A stretch of DNA of 64,000 nt. Origin: Adineta ricciae. Its lineage: Eukaryota; Rotifera; Eurotatoria; Adinetida; Adinetidae. Of the stretch, positions 44,225 through 58,302 are shown in pieces (the stretch's first letter is position 1; every line of letters begins with the position of its first letter). The position numbers and the translations under genes were made by a program. The notes below the pieces were generated by a model. The model worked only from the letters and a program-made list of their open reading frames with translations. It was not told where the DNA came from and made no database searches. The stretch is taken from assembly GCA_905250025.1 (NCBI GenBank), contig CAJNOJ010000043.1, positions 124,001-188,000 on the forward strand. The letters are read 5' to 3'.

Positions 44225-46504
44225 ATGACTGACAATGCTATCGATGACGGAGACAGTGACTATAAACAATTTCTTCAAACACATCAATTACAGCTCGTTT
44301 TTAATAATATTCCCAAACATCTTTACCGTCGTTTATACGAGAAAATGAAAAATGAAATATTTGACAGCGGATCATATTTTCAGTTGTGTCCGGTAGATGA
44401 TGACGATGACGAATTAGAGAAAGCTTACAATCCTGAACGGCGATTTTATGTGTCAACATTAGAAAATGTTGTGCTCGATCCCGAAAAAGACGAAAACGCC
44501 ATTTTTCTTATCGATCACGCATGGACATATCGTATTAAAGATGCACGGAATGATTTACATACAATTCCTAAATTATACGAACGTATGGCATCGTTAATGA
44601 ATGTCAATTCTGATGTTAAAGAAGATGGTATAGAATTAATCTTACAGCGCATGTGGAAATTCAATCAAACATATACATTAACATCGACGCAGATCGATCC
44701 GCACATCGATGTCGAAGCCGCGCAAGAACCTTATTGGTAGGGGACAAGAATTGACAATTGAAAGAAAACGTTTTGTCTTTAGGTATATTATGGATGAGTT
44801 TGGCTCGTCAATTCGTCATTCGTCAACAAATGCAAATGTCTACTGTGCATCATTTTTCTTTGAGCCAACGCAAACCATGTTTACACTTCTCTATCCGATT
44901 TCTCGGATTGAACAGCCGTATACGGAAATCTTTCGAAACTATGTCTATGATAATAGTAGTTCATTGGATCGGAATATCAAATTACTACCATGGAATCGTG
45001 TTCATTTTCGTAAGGCAGTGCTTCGAAGTTTAACCATTGACAATTGCCCGGAAATTTTCGAGAAGAAACGCTCGAAGGATGTGGAAATTTTCGAAGAGTG
45101 CCATAAAAACGATCTCTATGATAAAACACCCGTTCCTACTAACAACACAAATTCTGACTTTAATCGTGTGTTTAAAGTTTACACTGATCATGATCTGATT
45201 AAACAACATCTAACTGATCCACATTATCAACTGGTTGATAGTTCCGATCAAGCTGATATCGTATTTATTAAAAAGGTTATACAAGATTTTCGTCACGAAA
45301 CTTTACGTTCACAATTGATCAATCAATTTCCATTCGAAAACATTCTCACCAATAAAGAACTATTAGCATTAGTCTCTCGACGATGGAAAGCTCTATACAG
45401 GTATGTTGCGAGGAGACATGAAAGAATGTTTGAAGAAAATCAACAATTGAATTATTTAGACAAGAGAACTTGTCTTTCGACAAAGTGACCTTTGAGGTGA
45501 AGTAATAGTTCGCCAGGATTGAACGAATATCTTCTTGATAGATATTTCTACTAATATTAATGACTGTTTGTCTCTTTTTCTTTTGCGCATTTTCAACTTC
45601 GTCTCACGTTTAGCGCATCGACAACGAACGAGGATCCGTATATTCATTCGCATGGAAGTCCACCGTGGTTACCAACAACGTTCATTCTCACGTATGAATT
45701 ACCACAGTTTGCTGTCTATTTTCAAGTGAGTGCATTGCTTTTTTCTTTCATCTATCGAATCGTTTTCTTTGACAAAACTAGTATCGAGAAGATCAACAAA
45801 TTGACAATACATGGATTGTCAAACCCATCAATTTAACACGATCGATCGATGTTTCGGTAAGCAATCTTTTCGATATGATTATTCGTTTACCTGAGTCAGG
45901 CTCCAAAATCGCTTGTAAATACGTGTCGACGCCCGTTTTACTCAATGTGCCTGACGTTGAAGGTAACGGTGTTAAATTCGATATTCGTTACATATTACTC
46001 GTACGAAATGTTCACCCGTTGAAATTATACGTTCAAAAGGTTTTCTGGCTTCGTTTTGCTAATAAACCTTTTTCTCTAAAAACATTCGACGACTACGAAA
46101 CACATTTCACGGTTATGAACTATCGAGTCGATGCGCAATTACGACAGATGGATTGTGACACATTTGTTAGTTTATACAATGAACAACACGGTCAAAAGAG
46201 TGGAAATTGGTCGGTGATTGAAAAACGGATTTTTCAAATGTTTCGAGAATTGTTTCATTGTGCGACAAGCGAAGAGCCACCACTAGGCATTAGTTCGTGT
46301 TCTTCATCCCGCGCACTCTACGCTGCTGATTTAATCTTAGAATTTGATAATAATCATGAAATTCAACCAAAATTATTAGAAGTTAATTATTCGCCCGATT
46401 GTCATCGGGCATGTACTTATTATCCAAATTTTTATAATCAAATTTTCAATGTACTTTTCCGAGATCTGATTGACGATCAGAATGTTCTCGATATATCCGT
46501 GTGA
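44225..46504 (+). CDS. TTLL12: Tubulin-tyrosine ligase-like protein 12
   Basis: Exons: 44225-44736, 44783-45400, 45614-45725, 45782-46504; 654 residues (human 644). TTLL12 combines an N-terminal SET-like region with a C-terminal TTL-like ATP-grasp domain and has been linked to tubulin and histone modification, although ligase activity is doubtful. Here YIMDEFGSSIRHS, PISRIEQPYTEI and LLPWNR match the middle region; FKVYTDHDLIKQHLTDPHYQ, INQFPFENILT, GSPPWLPTTFILTYELPQF, NTWIVKPINLTRSID, GVKFDIRYILLVR, VFWLRFANKPF, HFTVMNY and LLEVNYSPDCHRACTYYP match the TTL-like part. Codons 45857 onward look like a donor (gtaagc) but homology shows they are coding. A 3' splice site ends nine bases before the ATG. 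Confidence 0.95.
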
Positions 46505-46636
46505 TAACTTTGAATGATACAAATAAATACTGGTGATGGGTTTACATCAAATTCAGCGTAAGAAATCATTCAAAACTGAACTTCACTAGACAAATGGCGT
46601 TTTTTTTTCGTAGAAAAGAAACAGTTCAAAACCTAT

Positions 46637-48466
46637 TTATTGTTTTTTGTTCGTCAGTTGATCGTATTGGTCTTGATATATTTTTATTCTTTCACGATTT
46701 TCTCCGTATTTTTCCTTAGCAATAGTTATCGCTTTTAACGCGTGTTCAATGGCTTCGTTGTTGTATCCGAGAGAATCGAATACTATTGATAAATCTCGGT
46801 GAATATCAGCACGTGTTGTCCTGCTAGTCGAATCAGATTTTGCCGATGGTTTTAAAGCTTTCTGAAACCATTCGCGTGCTTTTGGATAGTCTTGTTTCAA
46901 TAAATACACTTGGCCGATGTAATACATAAGAAGCGAGATCATGTTTGAATCGGGCTTTTCAGCTTGAACGACGATTTTCAAGGCAGAGATGAATGCATGA
47001 CGAGCTTGATCGTAATTTCCTTGTTCTTTTTCGATGGTACCAATATGTGAATGAATTGAAGCTATTGAAGATGGATTCTCTGGTTTCAACGGTAATTCGA
47101 TATCCAGATGAGATTTGTAATGATACAGAGCACGCGAATGGTCTTGGCATTTTTCATAAGCATATGCTAAATAACGATGAATATCGGCGCATTGTTTCGA
47201 GTCTTTCTCGTCAGTGTTTTTCAGAAGGCTTTCGAAAATTTTCGTCGCTTTATCGAATAGGTTTGTTTCGATCATGTATCGACCTAAGGTAAAAAACTCT
47301 TGTATTCTTCCATGCTTATGTCGAATGGAATCGATGGTATTTTTGATCTGTTCGTGTTTATCATCGACTAAGATCAAATTGATTCGCCATAGTTTATCTT
47401 CAAATCGTTCGATTAGTTTTATTTGAAAAATTGGATTCAATGAGAAGAGTATGTGTCGATCGGTGTCGTGGAAATAATCCAGTTGATCCAGAGATACGAA
47501 TGGAAATGACGAGGTTGCCCGATCGATATCGATTTCGAAGAAAATTGATGTCAAATTTGAGTTATTTGCAGATTGTCTTGCAAAGCTCAACGAAATTTCA
47601 CGATCGATCGTCGTTCGTAAAAAGGTATTGAATGAAATGAAATCGTTGATTTGCATGTTCAAACGTTGAAATCGGTCACTCGAGAGCGCTTGACTGTAAT
47701 AAACCGATAAAGTCTGAGGATCCGTGGATTGAGTGTATAAATCATTGATTTGTTTATGTAAATCAGAGATGAAGAAAGCAGTTTGGTAAAGAATTTCCAT
47801 ATCGGCTAATCTTAAAGCTCGATGAATCATCGAAGAAAGAAAACATTCGCGAGTATACCACTCGATAGGTGATAATTGCTTGAAAACGTGATTTTCAAAC
47901 TGATCAATGATGATTAATTCGTTTGGATTATCTCTATAATGATCACGTGCGAATTCAATCAACGATCTTTTCTTTTGTTCATCTGACGGGTAATGAAGTA
48001 GGACTTCTCTCAATAGCAGCGAATTGTAAAACGTCGTTGAGTGATTGTTGGAAAGCATCCCAATCGAAGTTAGATCATTTGTTGCTTGACGGACATCCCG
48101 TCGAATGGCATCATGAATCGGACGAAGGTCTGCATACACTCCTTGAATTTTCCAATAGTCTTTGGTCCAATCAGCTTGATAGTGTCGATCATTACAAAGA
48201 ATATAAATTGAATATATTTGCTTATATGGCTCCAATCTCGTAACAATATCTTTAGCTAGAGCTTCTGATATGATAACAAATACTTCTTCATCATGAATCT
48301 CTTCCACAAATTGGAGCAATTCCTTCGAAGACGAATAGAATTTTATTGTATTAATATAAGATTGAAATAGATGTGATGATTGTCGATGTTCCGTGCCATT
48401 TGGGTCTAACCAGGCAAGTATGAAATTTTCTACAGAGTTTCTTTTTGCATCTGCGGTATGTGCCAT
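46637..48466 (-). CDS. Bdelloid-type ART-like/TPR protein, catalytic residues lost
   Basis: Single exon of 609 residues. The N-terminal domain (residues about 12-125; NFILAWLD, EVFVIISEALAKDIV, SIYILCNDRHYQADW, GVYADLRPI) recurs in many bdelloid proteins, usually before an arginine-specific ADP-ribosyltransferase fold and a TPR tail. The ART-like part spans about 235-375: FISFNTFLRTT (STS strand), SIFFEIDID, and HILFSLNPIFQIKLIE, then KLWRINLILVDD. Active relatives carry an R, an STS and an ExE triad. Here the R position is Tyr257 (VYYSQ), STS reads RTT, and ExE reads Asp336-Arg337-His338, so transfer activity is unlikely. Five or six TPR repeats fill residues 385-600. It converges with TTLL12 (132 bp between stops). 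It may be a scaffold that kept the fold without the chemistry. Family recognition is from memory of bdelloid proteins. Confidence 0.8.
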   Translation of the reverse strand: MAHTADAKRNSVENFILAWLDPNGTEHRQSSHLFQSYINTIKFYSSSKELLQFVEEIHDEEVFVIISEALAKDIVTRLEPYKQIYSIYILCNDRHYQADWTKDYWKIQGVYADLRPIHDAIRRDVRQATNDLTSIGMLSNNHSTTFYNSLLLREVLLHYPSDEQKKRSLIEFARDHYRDNPNELIIIDQFENHVFKQLSPIEWYTRECFLSSMIHRALRLADMEILYQTAFFISDLHKQINDLYTQSTDPQTLSVYYSQALSSDRFQRLNMQINDFISFNTFLRTTIDREISLSFARQSANNSNLTSIFFEIDIDRATSSFPFVSLDQLDYFHDTDRHILFSLNPIFQIKLIERFEDKLWRINLILVDDKHEQIKNTIDSIRHKHGRIQEFFTLGRYMIETNLFDKATKIFESLLKNTDEKDSKQCADIHRYLAYAYEKCQDHSRALYHYKSHLDIELPLKPENPSSIASIHSHIGTIEKEQGNYDQARHAFISALKIVVQAEKPDSNMISLLMYYIGQVYLLKQDYPKAREWFQKALKPSAKSDSTSRTTRADIHRDLSIVFDSLGYNNEAIEHALKAITIAKEKYGENRERIKIYQDQYDQLTNKKQ

Positions 48467-49089
48467 GAATAAACTTCTTCTTTAGTGAAGAGAAAATTTT
48501 AACGTTTGTCTACCACGTTTCTTTCTTCGGTCACCATAGTTTACAGTCGCTATGAAAAAGAACAAAAAAGGTTTTTTTTCTTTCCAATGCTTGGAATTTG
48601 AAGGTTAATCTTGTCGAGATTTATTTATCAAGAAGATATACAAGAGCAATGCAACGAATAGGATTGACATGATTTTGAATAGAAAAGTTGAACGATGGAT
48701 GAAAAATGACTTAGCATTAGACAGATATTGCTTAAAGTTCAAGGATGGTCAGCAGAACAGTATTTGACAGATTGCCTGTGGGGCTATTTTTTCAAAACCA
48801 CATATCCGACAGGATTTCATGTTGTTTAGCAGCGACCTCCATTGGACTATTCTCTTACTAGCTGACTAGATGCTCTGTCTATCCAGCCAGTTGAACTGTA
48901 TCGATTTTGTTATAATGTGATATTGGACTTCTTTTCTATATAATCGCAGATCTCAAACTTGGAATTGAAACGAATATTAACTAAAGCAACTTCACTCGTC
49001 ATCGAGTCGGTGTACGGTTTAATATGGAGATTTCTCTTTTTCGGGTGAAGAAAAGGAATAGTTCGATCAAAGTTTTTGTTTCAGAAAAT
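48467..49089. other. Divergent upstream region of the ART/TPR gene and POLK
   Basis: 623 bp without a recognised gene, presumably two promoters back to back. A 3' splice site (tcgcag) occurs near 48950. An upstream in-frame ATG for POLK exists at 49024, but conservation begins after 49090. Confidence 0.4.
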
Positions 49090-51471
49090 ATGAGTCGAAC
49101 AACGTTTTTGAACGTCGATGATACCAAAGCTGGTATGGCAGATCTGGATAAAGAGAAAATCAACAGATTGATTCTAGAAGCATCGAAAAGTAGGTATATG
49201 AATGCTGAGTTCGCTCAATCGATGAAATTTTACTGGAATAGATTCAAAATTTTTCAAACAACAACAACGTCGTGAAGAAGTATGATCGAACGAAGCCTGA
49301 AAATCAAGTGTAGTTTATCTTTCCAGGAAAATCGTCGGCGAATTGAAGTCAAATTATCAAAGATAAAGTCATTTACTCCCTTTCAAATTGAACAAGCAGA
49401 AAAAGCAGTAAGAACCGCCGCAAAACATCTTGCTATACATTATTTTTCACTCACTTCAAGGCAGACCGATATCTAAATCAATTAGACAAAACTCGACGTT
49501 TATCGCGCGCATTTTGCCATATAGATATGGATGCTTTTTATGCCTCGGTCGAAGTAAGCCGAATAAATACGTCTTTTCATCCAAGTTTTCCATCGCTCGT
49601 TTTAGATGCGTGATAATCCAGCACTTCAACATGTTCCAATGGCTGTCGGCGGTGACGCTATGTTGGTAATCAATGAAACTTCGACTTCCGTTCACAATAA
49701 GTTAGATAATACCTCTTGTTTTTAGTCAACATCGAATTATTTAGCCCGTCAATTTGGCGTACGTGCCGCTATGCCTGGTTTCATCGCAAAGCAACTATGT
49801 CCGAATCTTGTCATTGTTCCATGTGATTTCGAAAAATATCGAATCGACAGTTCAAAAGTAATGTAAGAGACAACTTTCGACGAAAAAGGAAAAGATCGAT
49901 AGTCTGTTCTATACAGGAAAATTATCAGTGAATACGATGATAATTATGGTTCATGCGGTCTTGATGAAGCATTTGCGGATTTAACAAATCATTTACAACA
50001 GCGAGCGACATCGTCCGAGCAACAACGAACATTTCCGAAAGAAGTAATGTCTACTACTTAATTCGATAAAATGAACGGCAAAGTTTCTACTAGGAAAACT
50101 CAACTGATACGATTACATTTGGTCTCACAGCAGAAGAAACTGTGCAAGAGATGCGTCATCGAATTTATCTAGCCACGCGATTAACAGCAAGTGCTGGGAT
50201 TGCGTGTAATATGCGTTTAGCAAAACTATGTTCAGGTAGAGATTTTCATGAATGTCATTGCTTGATTCAAGAAATTTTAGATATCAACAAGCCTAACGGA
50301 CAATATCAATTAGAATCAAACGTTGACGTTATTTTAAATTTTATTCGTAATCTACCAATACGAAAGGTAGTGTTCACATTTTAATATCTGCGCCTTCAAG
50401 TTGACAATCTAGATCAAAGGCATTGGAAAAGTCACTGCTCTCCATCTCGAATCACTTCATATTGAAACAGTCAATGATATTTACATCAAACGTGGTATTT
50501 TAAAGCTAATTGAATATCCCACAACGTTTGATTTTCTCATGCGCGTGTGCAATGGATGCGGTTCGACAGCTATTGAACACGATGATATACAAAAGAGTGT
50601 CGGACACGAAACAACGTTCAATAGTACAAATAATTCGTCACAATTGATAGCTATTTGCCAAGAATTAGCCAAGAAGACAGTGGATGAATTAATTAGCGAT
50701 CGGATTCTATGCAAACGAGTGACGCTGAAAATTAAAACCGCCAATTTTGAAATCTTAACACGATCGAAAACACTTTCATCCTATACAGACTCGTTGAGTA
50801 TGATTACAGACAAAGCAGTTACGTTGCTTAAACATGAGCTTGATCAAGATCTCGAACTACCAGCATTACGATTAATGGGTAAAGAATCGAATTCGAATAG
50901 GAACCGTTGATTTGTTTTCATTTTCAAGGCGTTCGAGTTGCTGATCTCAAAACGAAAAGTTCTGATCTGCCACTACTTCATTTCTTCTCCAAACAATCGA
51001 ATACAGCAAGCACAGAAAATGCGCATGATATGATTGAAGATATCGATGACGAAGATGAAATCGAAGAGTTTTCCGCGGAAGAAAATCAACACACGGACAC
51101 TTGTCCATCTATTCACAAACATCAAGACGAAGAAGATTCAAACTCGGGTGTTACCACATGTCCAGTATGTCACAAGATGCTTCTAGGTGATAACGAGAAA
51201 ATCAATCAACACATTGATATATGTCTAAATGGCGAAATGGTTCGAACGACAATCAAAGAGGAAGATCAACGAACATCACCCCAAATCAATCATGCTAAAC
51301 GGTATGATTCTGCTCTCTTCTGCTTTTCTATATATTTGAATGTTTGCATTTGCCAGAGTTGGTTCGACACAATCGAAATCGACGCCACCAGCGAAACGGC
51401 AACGAAAAAAACTGGATCTTACACCACCACCACACGTAAACGGCATTGATAGTTATTTTCTCAAAAAATGA
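49090..51471 (+). CDS. POLK: DNA polymerase kappa (Y family)
   Basis: Translesion polymerase that extends past bulky guanine adducts. Exons: 49090-49189, 49242-49279, 49327-49407, 49461-49553, 49606-49665, 49726-49862, 49917-50043, 50094-50235, 50281-50366, 50413-50878, 50929-51301, 51357-51471; 605 residues (human 870). AGMADLDKEKINRLILEA is the polymerase-kappa N-clasp. Catalytic HIDMDAFYASVE holds Asp95 and Asp97; GLDEAFADL holds Asp186 and Glu187. RAAMPGFIAKQLCP, LTASAGIACNMRLAK and NKPNGQYQLES are typical, followed by the IKGIGKVTA helix-hairpin-helix and the PAD. A single C2HC UBZ finger (Cys521, Cys524, His538, Cys542) replaces the two of vertebrates. PIP-like motifs are LLHFFSKQ and the end IDSYFLKK. 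An alternative start at 49024 would add 22 residues. Confidence 0.94.
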
Positions 51472-51842
51472 TTTCTAATATTCCTCTTTGTCAGATAGTT
51501 CTATTTTTATTTCGGATTATGCTTATTTGTGTTCTTTTTTCGTTTTCTTTACATATCAGATTCAATAAATATTTCGATACAGATTACTGGCGACATCTCT
51601 GATAATACATGTTACATTATACATGATCGAGAACAAAAGACGAATTCTATAGATCTATCTATCTATTTCTCTCTCTCGAAAGAAAAATGAAACTGATAGA
51701 AACGAGATAGCCAATACCGGAGAATTCTGTCTACCATTCAAAAATATATATCTCTTTTCGTTTCAAATCTATTCATAAGTATCGCAAGTTTCAAACAATA
51801 ATATTTCACAGTCGTTTTTAGACACCGATTTTCATTTCAAAC
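51472..51842. other. POLK-FOXK spacer
   Basis: 371 bp between two genes on the same strand. AATAAA near 51564 probably ends POLK. A 3' splice site (cgtttttag) ends at 51821, 21 bases before the FOXK ATG, so the FOXK leader is spliced or trans-spliced. Confidence 0.45.
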
Positions 51843-54332
<2,490 letters not shown>

Positions 54333-57300
54333 TTTGTTTTCCAAAACCGAATTGAGTCTTGTTCATTGTTTATTGTCATTTATGTAATACAAAGTCATAA
54401 ACGCTTACATGTGATCCGCAACGAAAGATTTGTCGACCTCTTGATATTTTATTAACATGAAAGTTCTATTTTCAAACCAATCATCGGATACAACCATTTT
54501 CAGAACCTTTTCTCATAGCTGACAATCCGGATGAGACTATAAACCTATCAATTTCTAACTATACACGTCGGGAGAACAGCTTCGAGGCGGCTCGTCGAGT
54601 ACATTGACTCTAGAAAACAGTAATTTCCCTTCCTATCTTTAGAATTCGAACGTTAATCGATAGCATTGTTTTTTCATGCGAATGTCTTTAAGATATTTTC
54701 CTTTCATGAATGTAACTTCTGTCTACTTGACAGCACTACAGCCGGGCATATATATATATCTAATTGTTCATTACCTTTCTCTTGGTAATCCGTTACTAAA
54801 AATAATAAATGATCATTAGTATTCGTGGAAGCATGTATTTGTTCTCGGACTGGAAAGCGACTTGTACCCGGTGAGCATGTGAGAGAAGTTACATGAAGAT
54901 AATAAAGAACAATATATGTATTATCTAAAATATAGTAGCCGGAAGATTGCTGAGTTTTTCTTCTCATGAACGCAATTCTCAGAAATTCCCTTGGCTTCTT
55001 TTCATATAATTTTGTTTTCAACTGTTATTCGACTAAAAATAGGCGGAAAAGACTTTGCCTCAAATGCTGAGATTTGTTTCATCATTATGGAAATTATCTT
55101 TTCCTCGAGATGCAGTAACTATATTTACTGTCTTGTTTATTTCATCATTAAACATCGGTGTGTTTGGATAACATTCCTCCTCTCATATTGCTTTTACCTT
55201 TAACATTAGGTTAGACTTTGCTCAAGTACTTTCGTATGTCATTAACAAAAGTACGTAACGAGGAAATAATAGAAACCGTAGGTAATGTAAAAACTAATGA
55301 GAAGTTCTTCTCGTCGAGAAGTAGCCAACTGGTTTTGCCATGTTCGAGAAGATACATTTGATTTGACGAAGTAGCTGTATGTTGAACGGATATGTGAAGC
55401 ATCGTCTCGATACGAACTTTCCATCGGTTTTCTTTTTCATTCTTTTGATTAAAAACCTTTGCATGAGTACAGAATGATACTGTCTAAGAATGCATAGTAA
55501 TTACTTTTACTATTGTTGTAATTATACATCCTTTTCTACTTCTTTTCAGATTCTACGCATACAAAAGAGCAATTAAATTTTTCAGGGAGTCAGGATCAAT
55601 CATACTATTGATTTAATGAGTTGTATTCTAATGAGAATTGCATTTTCTTCCTACTATTGAGTGCGCCGCAAGTGATCTGTTTGCTTTAGAAGAATACCAT
55701 TTGACGATTTTTTTGCCTTCTACTCTACAAAACTACTTTTACTTTTTCTTTTACGTCATTGTGTTGATTATTTCTCATAATTTTATCATCGTTTCAAATC
55801 TAACTACATATAATTAGACACACTCTGTTAGATCTGCATCACATGCAGAAGAAAAGACCCTTTCACCTAATTGACAATCACGATACATCAGTAAATCACG
55901 TCAACGAATACTTTTCCGGTGGTACGTCATAATCGAAGTTGTAATTGATACTACATTGTTTAATCAAGTGGATATTTTGTCTTCTCTCCTATCTCTATTA
56001 CGCATCATAGAATTCTTTTCTAATATTATGCTCGGTCCTCTCAATGGTTCACAGCTATGATATCAATAATGAGTACTCTTCTATTCTTTCAACATCTTCT
56101 AGGTGTTCAAAGGTGTATGAACTCTTAGTAAGATTAGATTCGGCGATAATTGAAAAAGAATACAGACATATTCGTTCTCGTTCTGTTTTGCTTACTTCTC
56201 ATGTCAATATTTGGTGTTCATCAATAACTAGCAGATAGTTAGACATGTCTTTCTCGAAGAGAAGCCTCGTCGTTGATATGAGATCTGGAATGAAACATAC
56301 TAGACTCAAGACTTCCTCTCAATTAATAATTAAATCTTCATTTTTTTTCGTCTGTAATTTTTTAATTACACTCCATCGACCTATTAGAAAAACCTCATCT
56401 TTCCCTCTCAAGCACACAACGTCAGGCATCTCAGATTTTGTCGGATATTCTTTCGTTAGCGTTGCACTCGTCGTAGCGTTGTTTTTTCTCGCTCACAGCT
56501 CTAACGTTACTATGCAGATTCATCAACGAAAACCTACTAGACTTTCGTTTTCTGGTTAAATTTCATACCGTTTTGTACACACGCACATAACCGTGTCGGA
56601 CATCGCAACTCGTCGTTCTCGTTTTCTTCTGTTTTTTTCCTGCATTCCGACTGAAAACATCTGCGGAACGATAAACAATTACAAAATTGATTTTGATTCG
56701 ACATAAGTAGCACGAGCTGAAATCATCTACAACTATAAAAAGACCTTTGCGTTTCCTTTTCCTCTATTTCCATTAGTGCATTATTGTCAGGTATGCTCTA
56801 AAATAAGGTTCTTTGTTCAAGTAAATGCTGCTTGAACGCGAGAGAAGAGAAGGTGTATATTGCTGCTCGTATTTTTAGTAATGTTGAGTTGTTCTGATTT
56901 CCCGTCCGGCAGATCGAACTTTTCGCTTGACTTTCTTCACTACTGTTTTCAATTAGATTAATGATATGCGTTGTTCTAGACGAGCAAGTAGATTCTGCGT
57001 AGGCATATCCAGTTATTCATTAATAACATCGAAGCTTGCACACGCACAAACGTGCCTCTATTGAAATTTTCTTTTTTTTTTCTATATCAGCATGATGCTA
57101 TATTCTTTCTACGCGGCAAATTAAATCAGGAATTATTTCGTATCGACTGACTTTCTTCTTCCCTCGAAGAAAAGAAATCCGACATTCGTGAGAAGGAAAT
57201 GCTCGTCATTTGATTAAAAAGAAAGTCGATGAGATCCTTACCTAACTTACCTCGTCAACGAGAAAGTTCGAAAAATAAACTCGGAAAGGCATCTGTGCCG

Positions 57301-58302
57301 TGTGTTGACGGCAAGTAGAATATATCTAATTGAAATATACATTTGTCAGGTATTTGTATCAACAACAGGAAAGGAAACGTAAGTTAAGTGCAAAAGAGGC
57401 CTTGCAGCATCATTCAGGTATATTTCCTTTTTTAATGAATATCTGTTACAATGTACAGGTAGGACTTCAGTAGTTGACTTTGATTAGAAATGCTAAGAAT
57501 AGAAATCTCAAAAGAGAATCCGCGAAGTCGAAGTAATGAAATAAGATATAGTTTTAAAACAATCCTAGACAGATGAATATAATCATCTTTTTACAGATTT
57601 ACTAACGAATTTTCAAAAAAGTCTGACTCTGCCTTCGTGAAAGTAATTTCACCTTTCACTCGCGATTTCTTACGTTTTAGAATGAATTTTTCTTTGCTAT
57701 TCCTCCTAATGACGCCGAGTAGACAAATAGATGTGAGAGTGTAGATCGTGTAGAGGTTCTCAAGTATATCTTGAATTGCTCGGAAGCAAATTTGCTCAAT
57801 TATTTTCGTCATAAATAATAAGCAAACGAAGAGTTGTTCTTTTCCGAACACTTTCAACGAGACTTAATCATTGAAATCGCAATAAAGCGTCGTTTGCCAA
57901 GAAGAATTCAACACTAAATGGGCTTCATTTGAGAAAAGAAACATATCCCTTCGACTTCTCGTCTCGTTCTTCAGGTTTCATAAACTAATGGCAGACATGA
58001 TTAGCCTGCTTTGAATAGGGATCTACTTCATTCGAAGAAGAAGAAAAAAGACAATAATCGAACTGATTCGTATTCATATTGTCTCTTTCATGATATTCAA
58101 ATGAGAACTGTCATTCGAGACTAAAAATAACTTGTCGTTTCTTTTGTGCTGCCAATAGAGTTATGTGGGCGAGAAATCGACTAATAATGTATGTGTTTTT
58201 TCCTTTTAAGATACGAACCATTGTATTTGAGGGTGTGAGTTCATTTTGTTTCCTTCGCCGTCTGTTGAATTATTTCATGCTTATTATCGACTAACATCAA
58301 CA
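54333..58302. other. Four-kilobase stretch with no recognised gene
   Basis: The largest empty stretch of the window. It begins with the FOXK 3' UTR. Open frames of 60-105 codons occur on both strands (for example 56245-56559 plus, 54704-55021 minus) but none shows domains or homology. A TATA-like TATAAAAAG at 56734-56742 followed by CAG|GTATGC at 56790/56791 looks like a promoter with a leader exon, possibly for the GPCR at 58303 or for a non-coding RNA. No tandem repeats or transposon ends were seen by eye. Confidence 0.45.
56734..56791 (+). promoter_or_regulatory. Possible TATA box and leader exon
   Basis: TATAAAAAG at 56734-56742, then about 48 bp ending in the donor CAG|GTATGC. The layout copies the MRPL4 promoter at 7046-7104. 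The next coding exon on this strand is the 8-nt start exon of the GPCR at 58303, but no acceptor links them convincingly. Confidence 0.3.

Noticed and set aside
45857-45900. Possible intron in TTLL12 starting at gtaagc
   Set aside because: The segment reads in frame as SNLFDMIIRLPESGSK, which aligns with human TTLL12, so it is coding.
56245-56559. 104-codon frame with hydrophobic segments
   Set aside because: Hydrophobic stretches arise easily from T-rich DNA; no homologue and no gene structure around it.
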